In this document: one piece after another, positions 1-9,500 of the stretch
Numbering within the stretch: position 1 is the stretch's first letter
Layout of the letters: each line of letters opens with the position of its first letter
Assembly: GCF_001881565.1 (NCBI RefSeq)
Contig: NZ_MPDJ01000003.1
Location: 263,515 to 327,514, forward strand
Length of the DNA: 64,000 nucleotides
Source of the DNA: Eisenbergiella tayi
Lineage (GTDB): Bacteria > Bacillota > Clostridia > Lachnospirales > Lachnospiraceae
Direction: 5' to 3'
Translations under genes and position numbers: made by a program
Notes under the pieces: generated by a model
Databases searched by the model: none
Seen by the model: the letters and a program-made list of their open reading frames with translations, nothing else
What the model was told of the DNA's origin: nothing

Positions 1-603
1 AGCAGGGCAAGTGATCTTTGACAGTCCGTCCCTGCTCTCCATACTTGTTACAGCCTTCCAAACACGATTAAAAGCATCATGATTGAGACTGCCTACAACC
101 CTGCGGATATACGGTTTGGCTTCGGGGTTAAAATTTCCCATACCCGCAGATATACTCCATGCAATCCAACTCATAGGCATAAGACGTAAGGAAAAGCGGT
201 TAATCGGAAGAACAATTCGTTCATAATTATTAAACCGGTTGGTACATATCGCTCCTATCAGTATAATACTCTCAACTCGCTCCGCCGCAAAAATTGCTGT
301 CTGAATGGCAACGTGCCCTCCCATGGAAAGACCGCAAATGACTGCTTTTGGAATACTCAGAAAATCCATCATCGCAACTACATCCCGCCAAAATATATCG
401 GGTGACACTTTTCCCGGAGGGAGGGATGATTTTCCATGACCACGGGCATCTAAAGCGATTACCCTATAATCTTTAGAAAAATATCTTATCTGTTCATCCC
501 ACTGGTGCATATCCCATGCGGCACCATGCAGAAAAATCAATGGATTGCCACAACCTGTTTCTTCAAAATAGAGCTTTGCGCCTGAGTTTTCAAAGTATGG
601 CAT
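1..603 (-). CDS. alpha/beta hydrolase, C-terminus cut by window edge
   Basis: The reading frame opens at an ATG at 603 and stays open for 201 codons to the left edge, so the C-terminus is missing. It has alpha/beta-hydrolase landmarks in order: an HGAAWD oxyanion segment near residue 26, DARGHGKSS near residue 52, and the nucleophile elbow GLSMGGH near residue 84, whose serine would be catalytic. The acid and histidine of the triad would partly lie outside the window. The ATG follows the stop of the TetR gene by two bases, so the two are almost certainly co-transcribed and the hydrolase is a likely target of that repressor. The substrate cannot be told; esterases, haloperoxidase-like and 3-oxoadipate enol-lactonase-like enzymes share this pattern. 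Confidence 0.85.
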   Translation of the reverse strand, partial: MPYFENSGAKLYFEETGCGNPLIFLHGAAWDMHQWDEQIRYFSKDYRVIALDARGHGKSSLPPGKVSPDIFWRDVVAMMDFLSIPKAVICGLSMGGHVAIQTAIFAAERVESIILIGAICTNRFNNYERIVLPINRFSLRLMPMSWIAWSISAGMGNFNPEAKPYIRRVVGSLNHDAFNRVWKAVTSMESRDGLSKITCPA

Positions 604-605
604 AA

Positions 606-1208
606 TCAGCCTCCATTCTCCGGGTTATAAATTCCGGTTCTTAACAATTCGATATACTTATCAAATTCAGAATAAATTTTTTCATCAAAGACTAACCCAT
701 GACTATTGACTTCACGCACAAAACCCTCTGCAAGCCACGTGACAGCAGCAATAGCAGTGTTGGGAGAAACCCCTTCTTTCAGCTTTGACCAGTCAATATT
801 AACAGCAACCCCCGCATAGCTTTTTTGTAAAAGCTCTTTGTTTTTATCTTTTATCTCAAAGGCTACATCCGGGTGTTGTTCATAATATGCAGAATATAAG
901 AAATTCCATAAATCAGGAAATTGATTGATAAATGCTATCCTTAAACGCGAAATCTGCTTCAACCTGTCAAAAAAGTCCGTATTGCTTGTATCAACCTCCT
1001 TTCCCACACTCTCGCTTAAAGCCGCAGTATAAGTATCATAAATATAAAGATAGACCTGCTTTTTGTTTTGATAATAATGATAGAATAACCCTTTTGATAT
1101 ACCCGCTTCTGCTACAATTTCATCAACTGTAGTTTTTTTATACCCATACTTTGCAAATAAAGCAGCGGCGGCATTTACTATCAAAGTATGCTTTTCCGTA
1201 TCCTGCAT
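606..1208 (-). CDS. TetR/AcrR family transcriptional regulator
   Basis: A 200-residue protein of normal TetR length. The N-terminal HTH is typical: an IVNAAAALFAKYGYKKTTVDEI stretch (split as helices 1 and 2) followed by AGISKGLFYHYYQNK, with the conserved Y-K-T-T turn and F-Y-H-Y recognition helix around residues 25-50. The remaining two thirds is an all-helical ligand/dimer domain with no specific signature. The start is an ATG behind GGGAGGG. A perfect 20-bp inverted repeat surrounds its promoter, so autorepression is likely, and the downstream hydrolase two bases away would be controlled in the same way. The inducer is unknown. Confidence 0.92.
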   Translation of the reverse strand: MQDTEKHTLIVNAAAALFAKYGYKKTTVDEIVAEAGISKGLFYHYYQNKKQVYLYIYDTYTAALSESVGKEVDTSNTDFFDRLKQISRLRIAFINQFPDLWNFLYSAYYEQHPDVAFEIKDKNKELLQKSYAGVAVNIDWSKLKEGVSPNTAIAAVTWLAEGFVREVNSHGLVFDEKIYSEFDKYIELLRTGIYNPENGG

Positions 1209-1408
1209 AATATCCCTCCCTTATTGACTAAAATCGTCGGTTTCCTGCATTATAACAAAACCGACGATTTTAGTCAATCCATTTGCTGGAAAAGCTAAGG
1301 ACGCTGCACCGAATAAAACAAAAAGCATTGAAAGTTTTTACCCCTTCCCTTAATCATGCGCCGCGTTTTTGCTTGCTGGCCTCATCCCAAACCCTTATAA
1401 ATCGCCAT
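1209..1408. other. intergenic region between NUDIX gene and TetR gene
   Basis: Beyond the TetR operator (1224-1277) no gene or convincing terminator is visible. The rest is AT-rich spacer downstream of the NUDIX gene. Confidence 0.5.
1224..1277 (-). promoter_or_regulatory. TetR promoter inside a perfect inverted-repeat operator
   Basis: On the minus strand, TTGACT (1277-1272) and TATAAT (1254-1249) are separated by exactly 17 bases. Two perfect 20-base arms, 1224-1243 and 1258-1277, with a 14-base spacer, cover the -35 and spacer on one side and the region just downstream of the -10 on the other. This is an ideal layout for repression by the adjacent TetR protein. The promoter is seen; TetR binding is inferred. 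Confidence 0.85.
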
Positions 1409-1900
1409 TTAACTTTGTATATATCCTAACTTTTTCAAGAAATCAGCATAGCGAATTTTTTGAACTGGTATCATATGGACAGAATTGACAAAAGCAATAT
1501 ATTCATTTTCTGTCAGCCATCTATATGCTGCTGTTTCACCTTCTTGAAGTGACACTGTTGTTTTGCCACAATCCGTAATACAAAGAAATTGATAGTAAAT
1601 TGTATCATGGGAAATATACCGGCCTATTTCCTCTAATGAAATCGCTGTAATACCCGTTTCTTCAAACAATTCCCGTTTCGCACAAGTAATCTTGTCCTCA
1701 CCTTTTAACGCAGAACCACCAGCGGTTGCCTCATAATATCCACCGAAATTTGGTTTGCGGAAATCTCTTTGCATGAGCAAATAATCGCCGTCCGTATGGC
1801 GAACTAAGATTTCACATACCATATGATATAAACCATTGGGTATTGGTTCTCCGCGAACTAAATCTTTATTTGCCAACGAGCCATCTTCCCAACCTCTCAA
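1409..1900 (-). CDS. NUDIX hydrolase
   Basis: A full NUDIX box fits the GX5EX7REUXEEXGU pattern: G62, E68 and then RELFEETGI at residues 76-84. These residues bind the divalent metals that hydrolyse a nucleoside diphosphate linked to another group. The segment RGEPIPNGLYHMVCEILVRH resembles the N-terminal lead-in of NUDIX proteins in Firmicutes. The only usable start in this frame is TTG at 1900, with no good ribosome binding site, and the protein seems about 10-15 residues short at the N-terminus compared with relatives I recall. It may use a different start or be slightly truncated. It stands alone and its substrate is unknown. Confidence 0.82.
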   Translation of the reverse strand: MRGWEDGSLANKDLVRGEPIPNGLYHMVCEILVRHTDGDYLLMQRDFRKPNFGGYYEATAGGSALKGEDKITCAKRELFEETGITAISLEEIGRYISHDTIYYQFLCITDCGKTTVSLQEGETAAYRWLTENEYIAFVNSVHMIPVQKIRYADFLKKLGYIQS

Positions 1901-2360
1901 AACTAAAATTTACCATTATTTTATTTTACACATTTTACCATCAAGATGTATATTTTTCTTCTCTCCAATAAGCCTGTATAGCCGCCAAGATAGCGAAAGC
2001 AACAAGTTTTTTCTCTCACATAGTATTGTATTCCCTTATACCCACCTGTATCTTTTTTACCTCCCGACTCCGACACCCTTCCCCGCAGAAGAATCTCCTT
2101 GTGTCCCTCTCCCTGCCTGGGGCGTCCCGGATTTTCTCCGGCAGGGAGAGGGACACAAGGAGATTCTTCTGCCCACCCACCACCACCCACAGTATGCAAT
2201 GACCCGCTGGACTTTACCGCCATTTTGTTATATACTATTTCTATTCTGAGCGTCAGCAAAGAAAGATGCGGCTAATCCTGCAGCAGCAATGCTTAAGAAA
2301 GCAATGCTGAATAAAAGAACCGGTCCTGACCGGTGAAAATACATGGACGAGGTGATAAAA
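1901..2360. other. intergenic region with a long perfect inverted repeat
   Basis: No gene is supported here. Reading frames on both strands across 1836-2259 encode matching peptides because they read through the inverted repeat at 2085-2172. The remainder is AT-rich spacer leading to the SEC-C gene. Confidence 0.6.
2085..2172. repeat. perfect 33-bp inverted repeat with 22-base spacer
   Basis: The left arm 2085-2117 is the exact reverse complement of the right arm 2140-2172. The arms begin GCAGAAGAATCTCC and end CCCTCTCCCTGCC. No T-run follows, so it is not an ordinary terminator. It may be a small member of a dispersed hairpin family, but it does not share the core of the large hairpins at 52.8 and 63.8 kb. 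Confidence 0.9.
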
Positions 2361-2867
2361 ATGGCATTATTGGAACAATGGAGAGCAATGGCTTACTCTG
2401 AAACAGCCAACAAAGCAGATCTGCAGAGACTCTGGGCGGTATATTTTGAAAAGGAAAAAGAGATCTACGCCCAGCTTTTAAAGAATCCTGACGAGGTGGT
2501 TACAGGTACCGTAAAGGAACTGGCTGAAAAATATGATGTGGATATCATGACCATGACCGGTTTCCTGGATGGAATCGACGACAGCCTTGTGGAATCCAAT
2601 CCCATTGAAGAAATGGAAGAGGATACCCAGGTTAGCCTTGGATTTGATAAAGCCCTTCTGTATAAAAATATGGTAGCGGCAGGTGCTGACTGGCTGTATG
2701 AGCTGGAAGAGTGGAACGATATCTTTGACGAAGATACGAGGAAGGATCTTTATAAGGAACAGAAATCTTCCACAACTATCGTGAAGGATAAAAAAGTATA
2801 TCCCAATGATCCCTGTCCCTGCGGCAGCGGAAAGAAATACAAGAAATGCTGCGGTAAAGGCAAATAA
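2361..2867 (+). CDS. SEC-C motif protein
   Basis: A 168-residue acidic protein whose C-terminal end is a SEC-C zinc-binding motif: [13 protein letters not shown] with cysteines at about 152, 154, 163 and 164. The motif is known from the end of SecA and from many small standalone proteins. The first ~140 residues are mostly helical and not recognised. The start chosen is the ATG at 2361 behind GAGGTG; an in-frame ATG at 2343 lies before that site and is unlikely. The gene is followed after six bases by a C_GCAxxG_C_C family gene, so they form an operon. A role in metal handling or protein quality control is only inferred. Confidence 0.85.
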   Translation: MALLEQWRAMAYSETANKADLQRLWAVYFEKEKEIYAQLLKNPDEVVTGTVKELAEKYDVDIMTMTGFLDGIDDSLVESNPIEEMEEDTQVSLGFDKALLYKNMVAAGADWLYELEEWNDIFDEDTRKDLYKEQKSSTTIVKDKKVYPNDPCPCGSGKKYKKCCGKGK

Positions 2868-2873
2868 GGCGGA

Positions 2874-3344
2874 ATGAAGATGAAAAGCAGGATACAGGAT
2901 GCAGTTAATATGTTTGAATCGGGCTTTAACTGTGCCCAGTCTGTTTTTGTTACCTATGCAGATATCTTCGGAATGGACAGGCAGACGGCATTGAAGCTTG
3001 CCGGGCCAATGGGTGCCGGTGTGGGACGGATGCGTGAAGTATGCGGTACTGTATCGGCTATGGCCATGCTTTCCGGCCTGAAAATGGGCAATACGGATCC
3101 TGCCGATGAGGAAGCGAAGACCCGTTCCTATGAAATGGTGCGGAAAATGAGCGATGCCTTCCGTGAGAGAAGAGGCAGCATAATCTGCCGTGAGCTTCTG
3201 GGAATGTCTGCCGGAATGCAGCGGGAAGAAAGTGCGAAGCCTTCTGCAAGAACGGCGGAATATTATGCATCCAGGCCCTGCAGCCATCTGGTTGCGGAAG
3301 CGGCCGGGATTGTGGAAGAAATGCTTCTTGAAATGGAAGAATAA
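2874..3344 (+). CDS. C_GCAxxG_C_C family (putative redox) protein
   Basis: 156 residues with the family's spaced cysteines: C20 in GFNCAQSV, C57 in CGTVSAMAMLSG following GPMGAGVGRMREV, then one near residue 103 (ICRELLG) and one near 135 (RPCSHLV). The pattern, length and glycine-rich GAGVG segment fit the C_GCAxxG_C_C family, which is thought to bind a metal or redox cofactor but has no settled function. It starts six bases after the SEC-C gene, with the ribosome binding site GGCGG overlapping that gene's end, so translation is coupled. A terminator follows directly. Confidence 0.85.
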   Translation: MKMKSRIQDAVNMFESGFNCAQSVFVTYADIFGMDRQTALKLAGPMGAGVGRMREVCGTVSAMAMLSGLKMGNTDPADEEAKTRSYEMVRKMSDAFRERRGSIICRELLGMSAGMQREESAKPSARTAEYYASRPCSHLVAEAAGIVEEMLLEMEE

Positions 3345-3360
3345 GGTTATATGAAGAAGA

Positions 3361-3397
3361 ACTCCTGTGCGAAAAGGTACAGGAGTTTTTTATTTTT
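3361..3397 (+). terminator. Rho-independent terminator
   Basis: ACTCCTGT and ACAGGAGT form an 8-bp stem around a short loop, followed by TTTTTTATTTTT. It ends the SEC-C/C_GCAxxG_C_C operon. Confidence 0.9.
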
Positions 3398-3434
3398 GGA
3401 AAAATCAGAGGGTAAAATCAGCAGCAGGAAGAGC

Positions 3435-3491
3435 TTGACAATTCTATTTTACTGTAATAGAATGAATGAAAGACATTCTACTGCAGTAGAA
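3435..3491 (+). promoter_or_regulatory. promoter overlapped by two operator-like dyads
   Basis: TTGACA at 3435-3440 and TAGAAT at 3458-3463 have a 17-base spacer. The interval 3441-3463 is itself a dyad with 8-base arms (ATTCTATT and AATAGAAT). A second, perfect 16-bp palindrome, TTCTACTGCAGTAGAA, lies at 3476-3491 over the expected transcription start. The two sites look like paired operators for a dimeric repressor, perhaps BlaI/MecI/CopY-like; no such gene is in the window. Confidence 0.8.
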
Positions 3492-3531
3492 CAAAAAACA
3501 ACAGGGAAGCTCCTTCCAGCCTTCCTGATTT

Positions 3532-3553
3532 GTATACGGCTTCAGCCGTATAC
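3532..3553 (+). repeat. hairpin in the 5' leader of the subtilase gene
   Basis: GTATACGGC and GCCGTATAC form a perfect 9-bp stem with a TTCA loop in the untranslated leader, about 30 bases before the start codon. It could stabilise the mRNA; no T-run follows. Confidence 0.6.
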
Positions 3554-3582
3554 GTGCGCAAAAAGCACAGATAGGAGCAAAA

Positions 3583-4869
3583 ATGAAACGATACCTGATG
3601 ATTATTATGCTGGTTATTATGGTGACATTCTGTATTTCCTGCGGAAAAGAGCCGGGAAATACCGCATCGGATAAGGAAGAGTTTACGGACAGCCTGACGG
3701 AAACAGGAAGCGGCCTTGCCCGCCAGGTGGGGCCTTCGGAGGAGATTCGGATATACCGGGGAGAGGAATATATTTCTCTGAAGGAAGATATGGCGGATAT
3801 CCGCTGGTATGACTGCAGAAATATGGACAAAAAGGAGAAGGCGCTTCTGGAGGGTTGTGTTCCCAATATTACCTTTAACGAAGAGACGGTTTTCCCGGAA
3901 GAAATGTCGGATACCTTTCCTGCCAAAGAATATCTGGAAGCAGGGAAAAAGCCCGGACTGGGTGTGGAAGCCCTGCATGAACAGGGGATCACGGGAAAGG
4001 GCGTATCTATCGCGGTGATCGATCAGGTCCTTTATACCGGACATCCGGAATATGCGTCCAAGCTGGCTCTTTATGAAGAAATGCATGTCACACCGAATCA
4101 GACGGGTTCCATGCATGCTGCCGCGCTTGCTTCTCTGTCTGTGGGAGACAGCTGCGGTGTGGCTCCGGATGCGAAGCTGTACTTCTGGGGATTGGATAAT
4201 GTGTTAAGCTGGAAAGAGGACGGGGAAAATAATCTTGCATGGGAGGAATATGCCCGCGTGATTGACCGGATTATTGAGGTGAACAAGACATTGCCTGAAA
4301 ACGATAAAATACGGGTGATTGCCATAGCCAGAGGCTATGATTTTACCGGAGATGAGGAAGAGGATAAACGGCTGCAGGTGATGCTTGACGCTGTGGAGAG
4401 GGCCAAAAAGGAAGGGATATTTGTGCTTACCACTTCCACGGAACAGAATTACGATTTCTTTTCCGATTATCAGACAGAAGCGCCCTTTGCGGGGCTGGGG
4501 AAAATAGATCCCGCTGCTGATCCGGATTCTGTTGATAATTACACGCTGGGTGCCTGGCAGTGGTCCAGCCCGGATATGTTTGCCAATTCCCTTCTGGTTC
4601 CCATGGACGGACGTACCACAGCGGATATGTCAGGAGATACATATGTTTATTATGCCGATGGAGGCTGGAGCTGGACTGTGCCTTATGTGGCAGGAGTTTA
4701 TGCACTTTGCTGCCAGGTCAGGCCGGATATGACCCCGGAGGAGTTTTACCATGCGGCTATGGAGACATCCACGGAAATTACCCGCATGCAGCCGGGAGGC
4801 AGTCAAAGCTGCACCTTTCATGTTATCAATCCTCAGGCCCTTATTTCCTGTTTGCAGGAAGAACGCTGA
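3583..4869 (+). CDS. subtilase-like (S8) lipoprotein
   Basis: 428 residues starting at an ATG behind AGGAG. The N-terminus is a hydrophobic signal ending in CISC (Cys20), a probable lipoprotein signal. A divergent subtilisin triad can be placed: Asp147 in VSIAVIDQ, His178 in GSMHAAALASLS followed by GVAPDAKLYF (as after the catalytic His of subtilases), and Ser363 in GWSWTVPYVAG, which aligns with the GTSMATPHVAG block. All three residues are kept although the flanking motifs are unusual (GTS has become GWS). It probably works outside the cell, anchored to the membrane. It stands alone between terminators with its own double-dyad promoter, so it is specifically regulated. The substrate is unknown. 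Confidence 0.75.
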   Translation: MKRYLMIIMLVIMVTFCISCGKEPGNTASDKEEFTDSLTETGSGLARQVGPSEEIRIYRGEEYISLKEDMADIRWYDCRNMDKKEKALLEGCVPNITFNEETVFPEEMSDTFPAKEYLEAGKKPGLGVEALHEQGITGKGVSIAVIDQVLYTGHPEYASKLALYEEMHVTPNQTGSMHAAALASLSVGDSCGVAPDAKLYFWGLDNVLSWKEDGENNLAWEEYARVIDRIIEVNKTLPENDKIRVIAIARGYDFTGDEEEDKRLQVMLDAVERAKKEGIFVLTTSTEQNYDFFSDYQTEAPFAGLGKIDPAADPDSVDNYTLGAWQWSSPDMFANSLLVPMDGRTTADMSGDTYVYYADGGWSWTVPYVAGVYALCCQVRPDMTPEEFYHAAMETSTEITRMQPGGSQSCTFHVINPQALISCLQEER

Positions 4870-4886
4870 CAGAATTTTTGCGATAC

Positions 4887-4917
4887 GCCCCGTTGGAATA
4901 TCTGACGGGGCTTTTTT
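4887..4917 (+). terminator. Rho-independent terminator
   Basis: GCCCCGT and ACGGGGC pair around an 11-base loop and are followed by TTTTTT. It ends the subtilase gene. Confidence 0.9.
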
Positions 4918-5195
4918 GTGCGTAAAAAAGAGAAGTAAGAGGAAGCGCTCGCTCAGGTATACCGGAAAAGAGCGGAACGGAGCGCTTTCCGTCCATATCT
5001 GCGTACATCATTCTTAATAAATATAAAAATATTGTGCGCATGGAAACATTATTTCAAAGGGAAGATAAAATCTTGTGAGTTGTTTTCCTTTCCAGGTATT
5101 GATACTATTAGAGATAATACGGAAGTATTGCGCCGATACCGCGGCTGGAGGGCGGCGAAGACAGAGAATTTTTGATAAAGGAGGAAAGGATTCCT
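4918..5195. other. intergenic leader of the glycosidase operon
   Basis: It holds an inverted repeat (AAGCGCTC 4943-4950 and GAGCGCTT 4980-4987) and then AT-rich sequence leading to a strong ribosome binding site, AAGGAGG, at 5178-5184. I could not place a convincing -35/-10 pair, although the operon promoter must lie here. Confidence 0.5.
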
Positions 5196-6557
5196 ATGGA
5201 AAAGATAAGGTTTCCTAAAGATTTTATATTTGGCACGGCCACCAGTGCCGCCCAGTTGGAGGGTGCGGCCGGGGAGGATGGCAGGGGGCTGTCGATCTGG
5301 GATGCCTTTTCCCGGATACCAGGCAGTATAGCGGATGGTTCCACCCCGGAAAACGCCTGTGACATGTATCACAGGTATGAGGAGGATCTGGATTTGGCGA
5401 AGCGGATGAATCTGGACAGCTTCCGTTTTTCCTTTTCCTGGTCAAGAATCCTGCCGGAGGGGAAAGGTAAGGTCAGCCAGAAGGGAATTGATTTCTATAA
5501 AAGACTCATAGACGGGATGCGGAAAAGGGATTTGATTCCCAACGCCACCATTTACCACTGGGATCTGCCCTATGAGCTGGAACGGCTGGGCGGGTGGCTT
5601 AACAGGGATGTGGTGGACTGGTATGGAGAATATGCATCAATATTGTACCGGGAATTCGGGGATACGGTTCCGCTCTGGGCAACCGTCAATGAACCGATTG
5701 CAACCTATGTGGGGTATGCACTGGGCGGTTTTGCGCCGGGCTTTAAGCTGGAAAAATACGGAAGGCAGGCAAACCACCATATTCTTCTTGCCCATGGGGA
5801 GGGGATCAGACGTTTCCGGCAGGAAAATCTGAAGGACAGCAAGGCCGGCATAGTCGTGGATGTATGGCAGCATTATCCCCTGCGCCCGGAAAATGAAAAA
5901 GACTGTGAAATAGCCCGTCTTGAAAATGAAAAGACATTCCGCTCCTACTTAAACCCCATATTCAAGGGCTGCTACCGCCAGGAACTGCTGCGGTATATGG
6001 AAGAAAAGGACTGCATGCCTGTCATAAAAGACGGAGATATGGAACGGATACACCAGCCTCTGGACTTTTTCGGGCTGAACTGCTACAACCGAGTGCTGGA
6101 CTGTGCGGAACCGGAGTCGGTGCCGGATCGGAAGAAAAATGGCGGGAATTTCATGGAAAATGGAATGGAGTTTTACCCGAAAGCCGTTTATGAAGCCGTG
6201 AAAATGCTGAAAAAGGATTATCAGCTTACAATTCCTATATACATAACGGAAAACGGCACCTGCAACTGCAATGAAAGGGTGCAGGAAGACGGACGCATCC
6301 GGGATGAGCAGCGGATCGAATATATCCGGGGTAACCTGTACTGGATTGCGAAAGCCATCGAGGAGGGTGCGGATATCAGGGGATATTATGTCTGGTCGCT
6401 GCTGGATAACTGGGAGTGGTGCGCCGGCTTTGAAAGCCGGTTCGGGCTGGTGCATGTGGATTTTGACACTCAGAAGAGAACGGTAAAGGACAGCGGCAGA
6501 TGGTATGCCGGGGTTGCCGGTTCCGGAGAACTGGACTGGAAAGAGGGAGGATTATGA
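5196..6557 (+). CDS. GH1 family beta-glucosidase / 6-phospho-beta-glucosidase-like
   Basis: 453 residues, the normal size for a GH1 TIM barrel. The N-terminal block FPKDFIFGTATSAAQLEG is diagnostic. The acid/base glutamate is E166 in TVNEP and the nucleophile is E352 in YITENG; the sugar-binding WSLLDNWEW and GFESRFGLVHVD blocks are near the C-terminus. The start chosen is the ATG at 5196 behind AAGGAGG. It is the first gene of a run of four glycosidases, and its stop overlaps the start of the next. Hydrolysis of beta-glucosides from plant glycosides is the likely role; the lack of any PTS gene nearby favours an unphosphorylated substrate. Confidence 0.9.
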   Translation: MEKIRFPKDFIFGTATSAAQLEGAAGEDGRGLSIWDAFSRIPGSIADGSTPENACDMYHRYEEDLDLAKRMNLDSFRFSFSWSRILPEGKGKVSQKGIDFYKRLIDGMRKRDLIPNATIYHWDLPYELERLGGWLNRDVVDWYGEYASILYREFGDTVPLWATVNEPIATYVGYALGGFAPGFKLEKYGRQANHHILLAHGEGIRRFRQENLKDSKAGIVVDVWQHYPLRPENEKDCEIARLENEKTFRSYLNPIFKGCYRQELLRYMEEKDCMPVIKDGDMERIHQPLDFFGLNCYNRVLDCAEPESVPDRKKNGGNFMENGMEFYPKAVYEAVKMLKKDYQLTIPIYITENGTCNCNERVQEDGRIRDEQRIEYIRGNLYWIAKAIEEGADIRGYYVWSLLDNWEWCAGFESRFGLVHVDFDTQKRTVKDSGRWYAGVAGSGELDWKEGGL

Positions 6558-9500
6558 TGAGAATTGAGGACAGAGAGCAGCTTTTTGAAAACCCTGCGGG
6601 CGAATACAGGGGAAGGCCGTTCTGGGCATGGAACGGAAAACTGACGGAGGAGGAGCTGCTGCGTCAGATCGATATTTTCGGGCAGATGGGTTTCAGCGGG
6701 TTTTTCATGCATTCCAGAACCGGGCTGGAGACGGAATATCTGGGGGAGGAATGGTTCCGCCTGATAAACCGCTGTGCAGATTATGCGGCGGAGAAAGGAA
6801 TGGAGGCCTGGCTGTATGATGAGGATCGGTGGCCCTCGGGATCGGCGGGAGGTATGGTGACAAAAACGGAAGAATACCGGGCTTCTTTCCTGGAAATGAG
6901 AGAGTATACCGCACAGGAGTGGGCGGAATATCCGGGGACGGAGAAGGATGTCGCTTCCTTTGCCATAGTATTTGAAGAGGGGGATATGCGGAAGGTACGC
7001 CCTTTGAAGCTAAAAGAGCTTCCGGAAAAAGGAGAGACTGCGGTTGTTTTTGGAATCATCCGGGCGGAGTGCAGCGATAATTATAACGAATTCACCTATG
7101 TGGATACGATGAGCAGACCCGCCGTGGAGCAATATATTCGGCTGACCCATGAACGCTACGCCCGGGAATGCGGGACACGGCTGGGAGAAAGCATTCCCGG
7201 CATTTTTACGGATGAGCCCCACAGAGGCCCCCTTTTCTCCGTGTTTTCCGGCGGAAAAGAAACGGCGGTGCCTTATACCCCCACCCTGTTTGCTGAATTT
7301 AAGAAGCGTTTCGGATATGACTTAAAGGAAAGACTCCCGGAGCTCTTTTTCCGGTATGCAGGGGAGGAACTGTCGGCAGCGTCCAGAGATTACATCGAAT
7401 TATGCCAGGAACTGTTTCTTGAAAATTTTGCGCAGCCAATCCAGAACTGGTGCCATGAGAATAAGCTGCTGTTTACCGGCCATGTCCTCCATGAAGACAG
7501 CCTGACGGCCCAGACCGTGATGCAGGGCTCCCTGATGCGCTTCTATGAATATATGGATTATCCGGGAGTGGATGTTCTGACCGAGAAAAACGATAACTGG
7601 TGGATTGTAAAGCAGATAGCTTCTGTGGCGAGGCAGCTGGATAAAAAATGGGTGCTTTCCGAGCTGTACGGGTGCACCGGCTGGCAGATGGATCTGGAGG
7701 ATTATAAGCAGGTCGGCGACTGGCAGGCGCTGTTCGGCATCAACCTTCGCTGCCCCCATCTTTCCTGGTATACGATGAAAGGGGAGGCTAAACGGGATTA
7801 TCCCGCCAGCATCTTTTTCCAGAGCGCATGGTATCCGGAATACCGGAACCTGGAAGATTATTTTTCCAGGATCAATGTGCTTATGGCCGATGCGGATCCG
7901 GTCTGCGGCGTCCTGGTGATCAATCCCATAGAGAGTGTATGGGCGCGTTCCCGCAGCGGGGCTTTCCGCGGCCTGGAATCTGTCCGGGAGGGCATCAACC
8001 GGCTGGAAGAAAGATATCGGGATACCTTCCGGATCCTGACGGACAATCATATTGATTTTGATTATGGCGAAGAAGATATTCTCGCCCGGCATGGGAGCGT
8101 GCGGGACGGCTTGCTCTGTGTGGGAAAATGTGCCTATCACACGGTGCTTGTGGCAGGAATGGAGACGATGCGCACCACCACCTGGGAACTGCTTGAGGAA
8201 TACCGGAAACAGGGCGGCAGGCTTGTTTTCGCCGGAGAGGCCCCCGGTTATGTGGATGTGCAGCCCACCGAAAAGGTGCGGGAACTGGCCCGGCGTGCAC
8301 TGCAGATCCCTTTTGAAAAAGAAAAAATCGTGAGCAGCTGTTCTGCACAGCAGATAAAACTGACAGGAAAAAATGCTTCCGGGGTTGCCGTACAGATGAG
8401 GAAAACCGGACAGGAAACATTAATCTTTCTGCTGAATATGGATCGGGATCATGCCGCGGGTAAAGTAACGCTGTCTCTGGAAGAAGACGGTTATCCGGAG
8501 CTTTGGGATGCAATGAGCGGAAAAATATCTGCCTGTGTCTTCAGGAAGAAGGACGGCAGAATGGAAATCCCCCTTACCTTCGCCGCAGGGGAAGAGAAGC
8601 TCCTTGTAATCACCGCTCAATGCCGGCCGTGCCCCAAACCGGAAAAACACAGCTGGGAGAAAATATCCTGCCTTCCGGAGGAATATGAGTATCAGCTGTC
8701 GGAAGAAAACATATGTGTGCTGGATATGGTGCGGGTGACGCTGGAGGATGGAAGAGGGCTGCCCTGCCGTGAGGTGCTGAAGGCAGACAGGGAGCTGCGT
8801 GATATCCTGGGAATCCCCTGGCGCGGCGGAGAGATGCTGCAGCCCTGGTATGAGGAGAAGAAAAACGGGATACCTGCGGAGCCGTTGTCTGTGATTGCCA
8901 TGGAATACCGCTTCGAAGCGGAAGCGGTTCCCCGGGAATGCTCTCTCGTCCTGGAGGATTTGGAGCATGTGACGGGCATTTCATTGGGAGAGACGGAGAT
9001 TCCTTTGAAGGCGGAGGGTAAGTGGCTGGACACCTGTTTTGACAGAATCAGCCTGCCGTCCGGCTGTATCCGTGAGGGCGTCAATAGCCTGAGAATTACG
9101 TATGCTTATTATAAAACCTGCGGAATAGAGGCGGTTTACCTTCTGGGGAATTTTGGCGTGAGGCTGGACGGCGGAAAGAAAAAGGCCGTGCTGACCGAAC
9201 TTCCCAAAAGACTGAAAGCAGGGGATATCACGGCTCAGGGACTTCCTTTTTATTCCGGCCGAATCCGTTATTTCCTGCCGGATTTGGAGAAAGGGCTTTA
9301 TAAAATCCGGGTCGCAGGAACGAATGCAGCCTGTGTCAGAGTGATCGGCAGGGAAGATGCTTTGATTATGCAGGCGCCCTATGAAGCCGTGAGCGAAGAC
9401 ACGCAGGCCATCGAGCTGGTCTTCGGCAGAAGAAATACCTTCGGGCCGCTCCATCAATGGCCGGCAGTGGATGCCGCTTACGGCCCCGGAAATTTTGTAA

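Noticed and set aside
1836..2259. Overlapping reading frames of 137 (plus) and 112 (minus) codons
   Set aside because: Both are created by the perfect inverted repeat at 2085-2172; they lack ribosome binding sites and encode similar low-complexity peptides on both strands.
3351..3674. 107-codon frame after the C_GCAxxG_C_C gene
   Set aside because: It runs through a Rho-independent terminator, the promoter and the leader of the subtilase gene.
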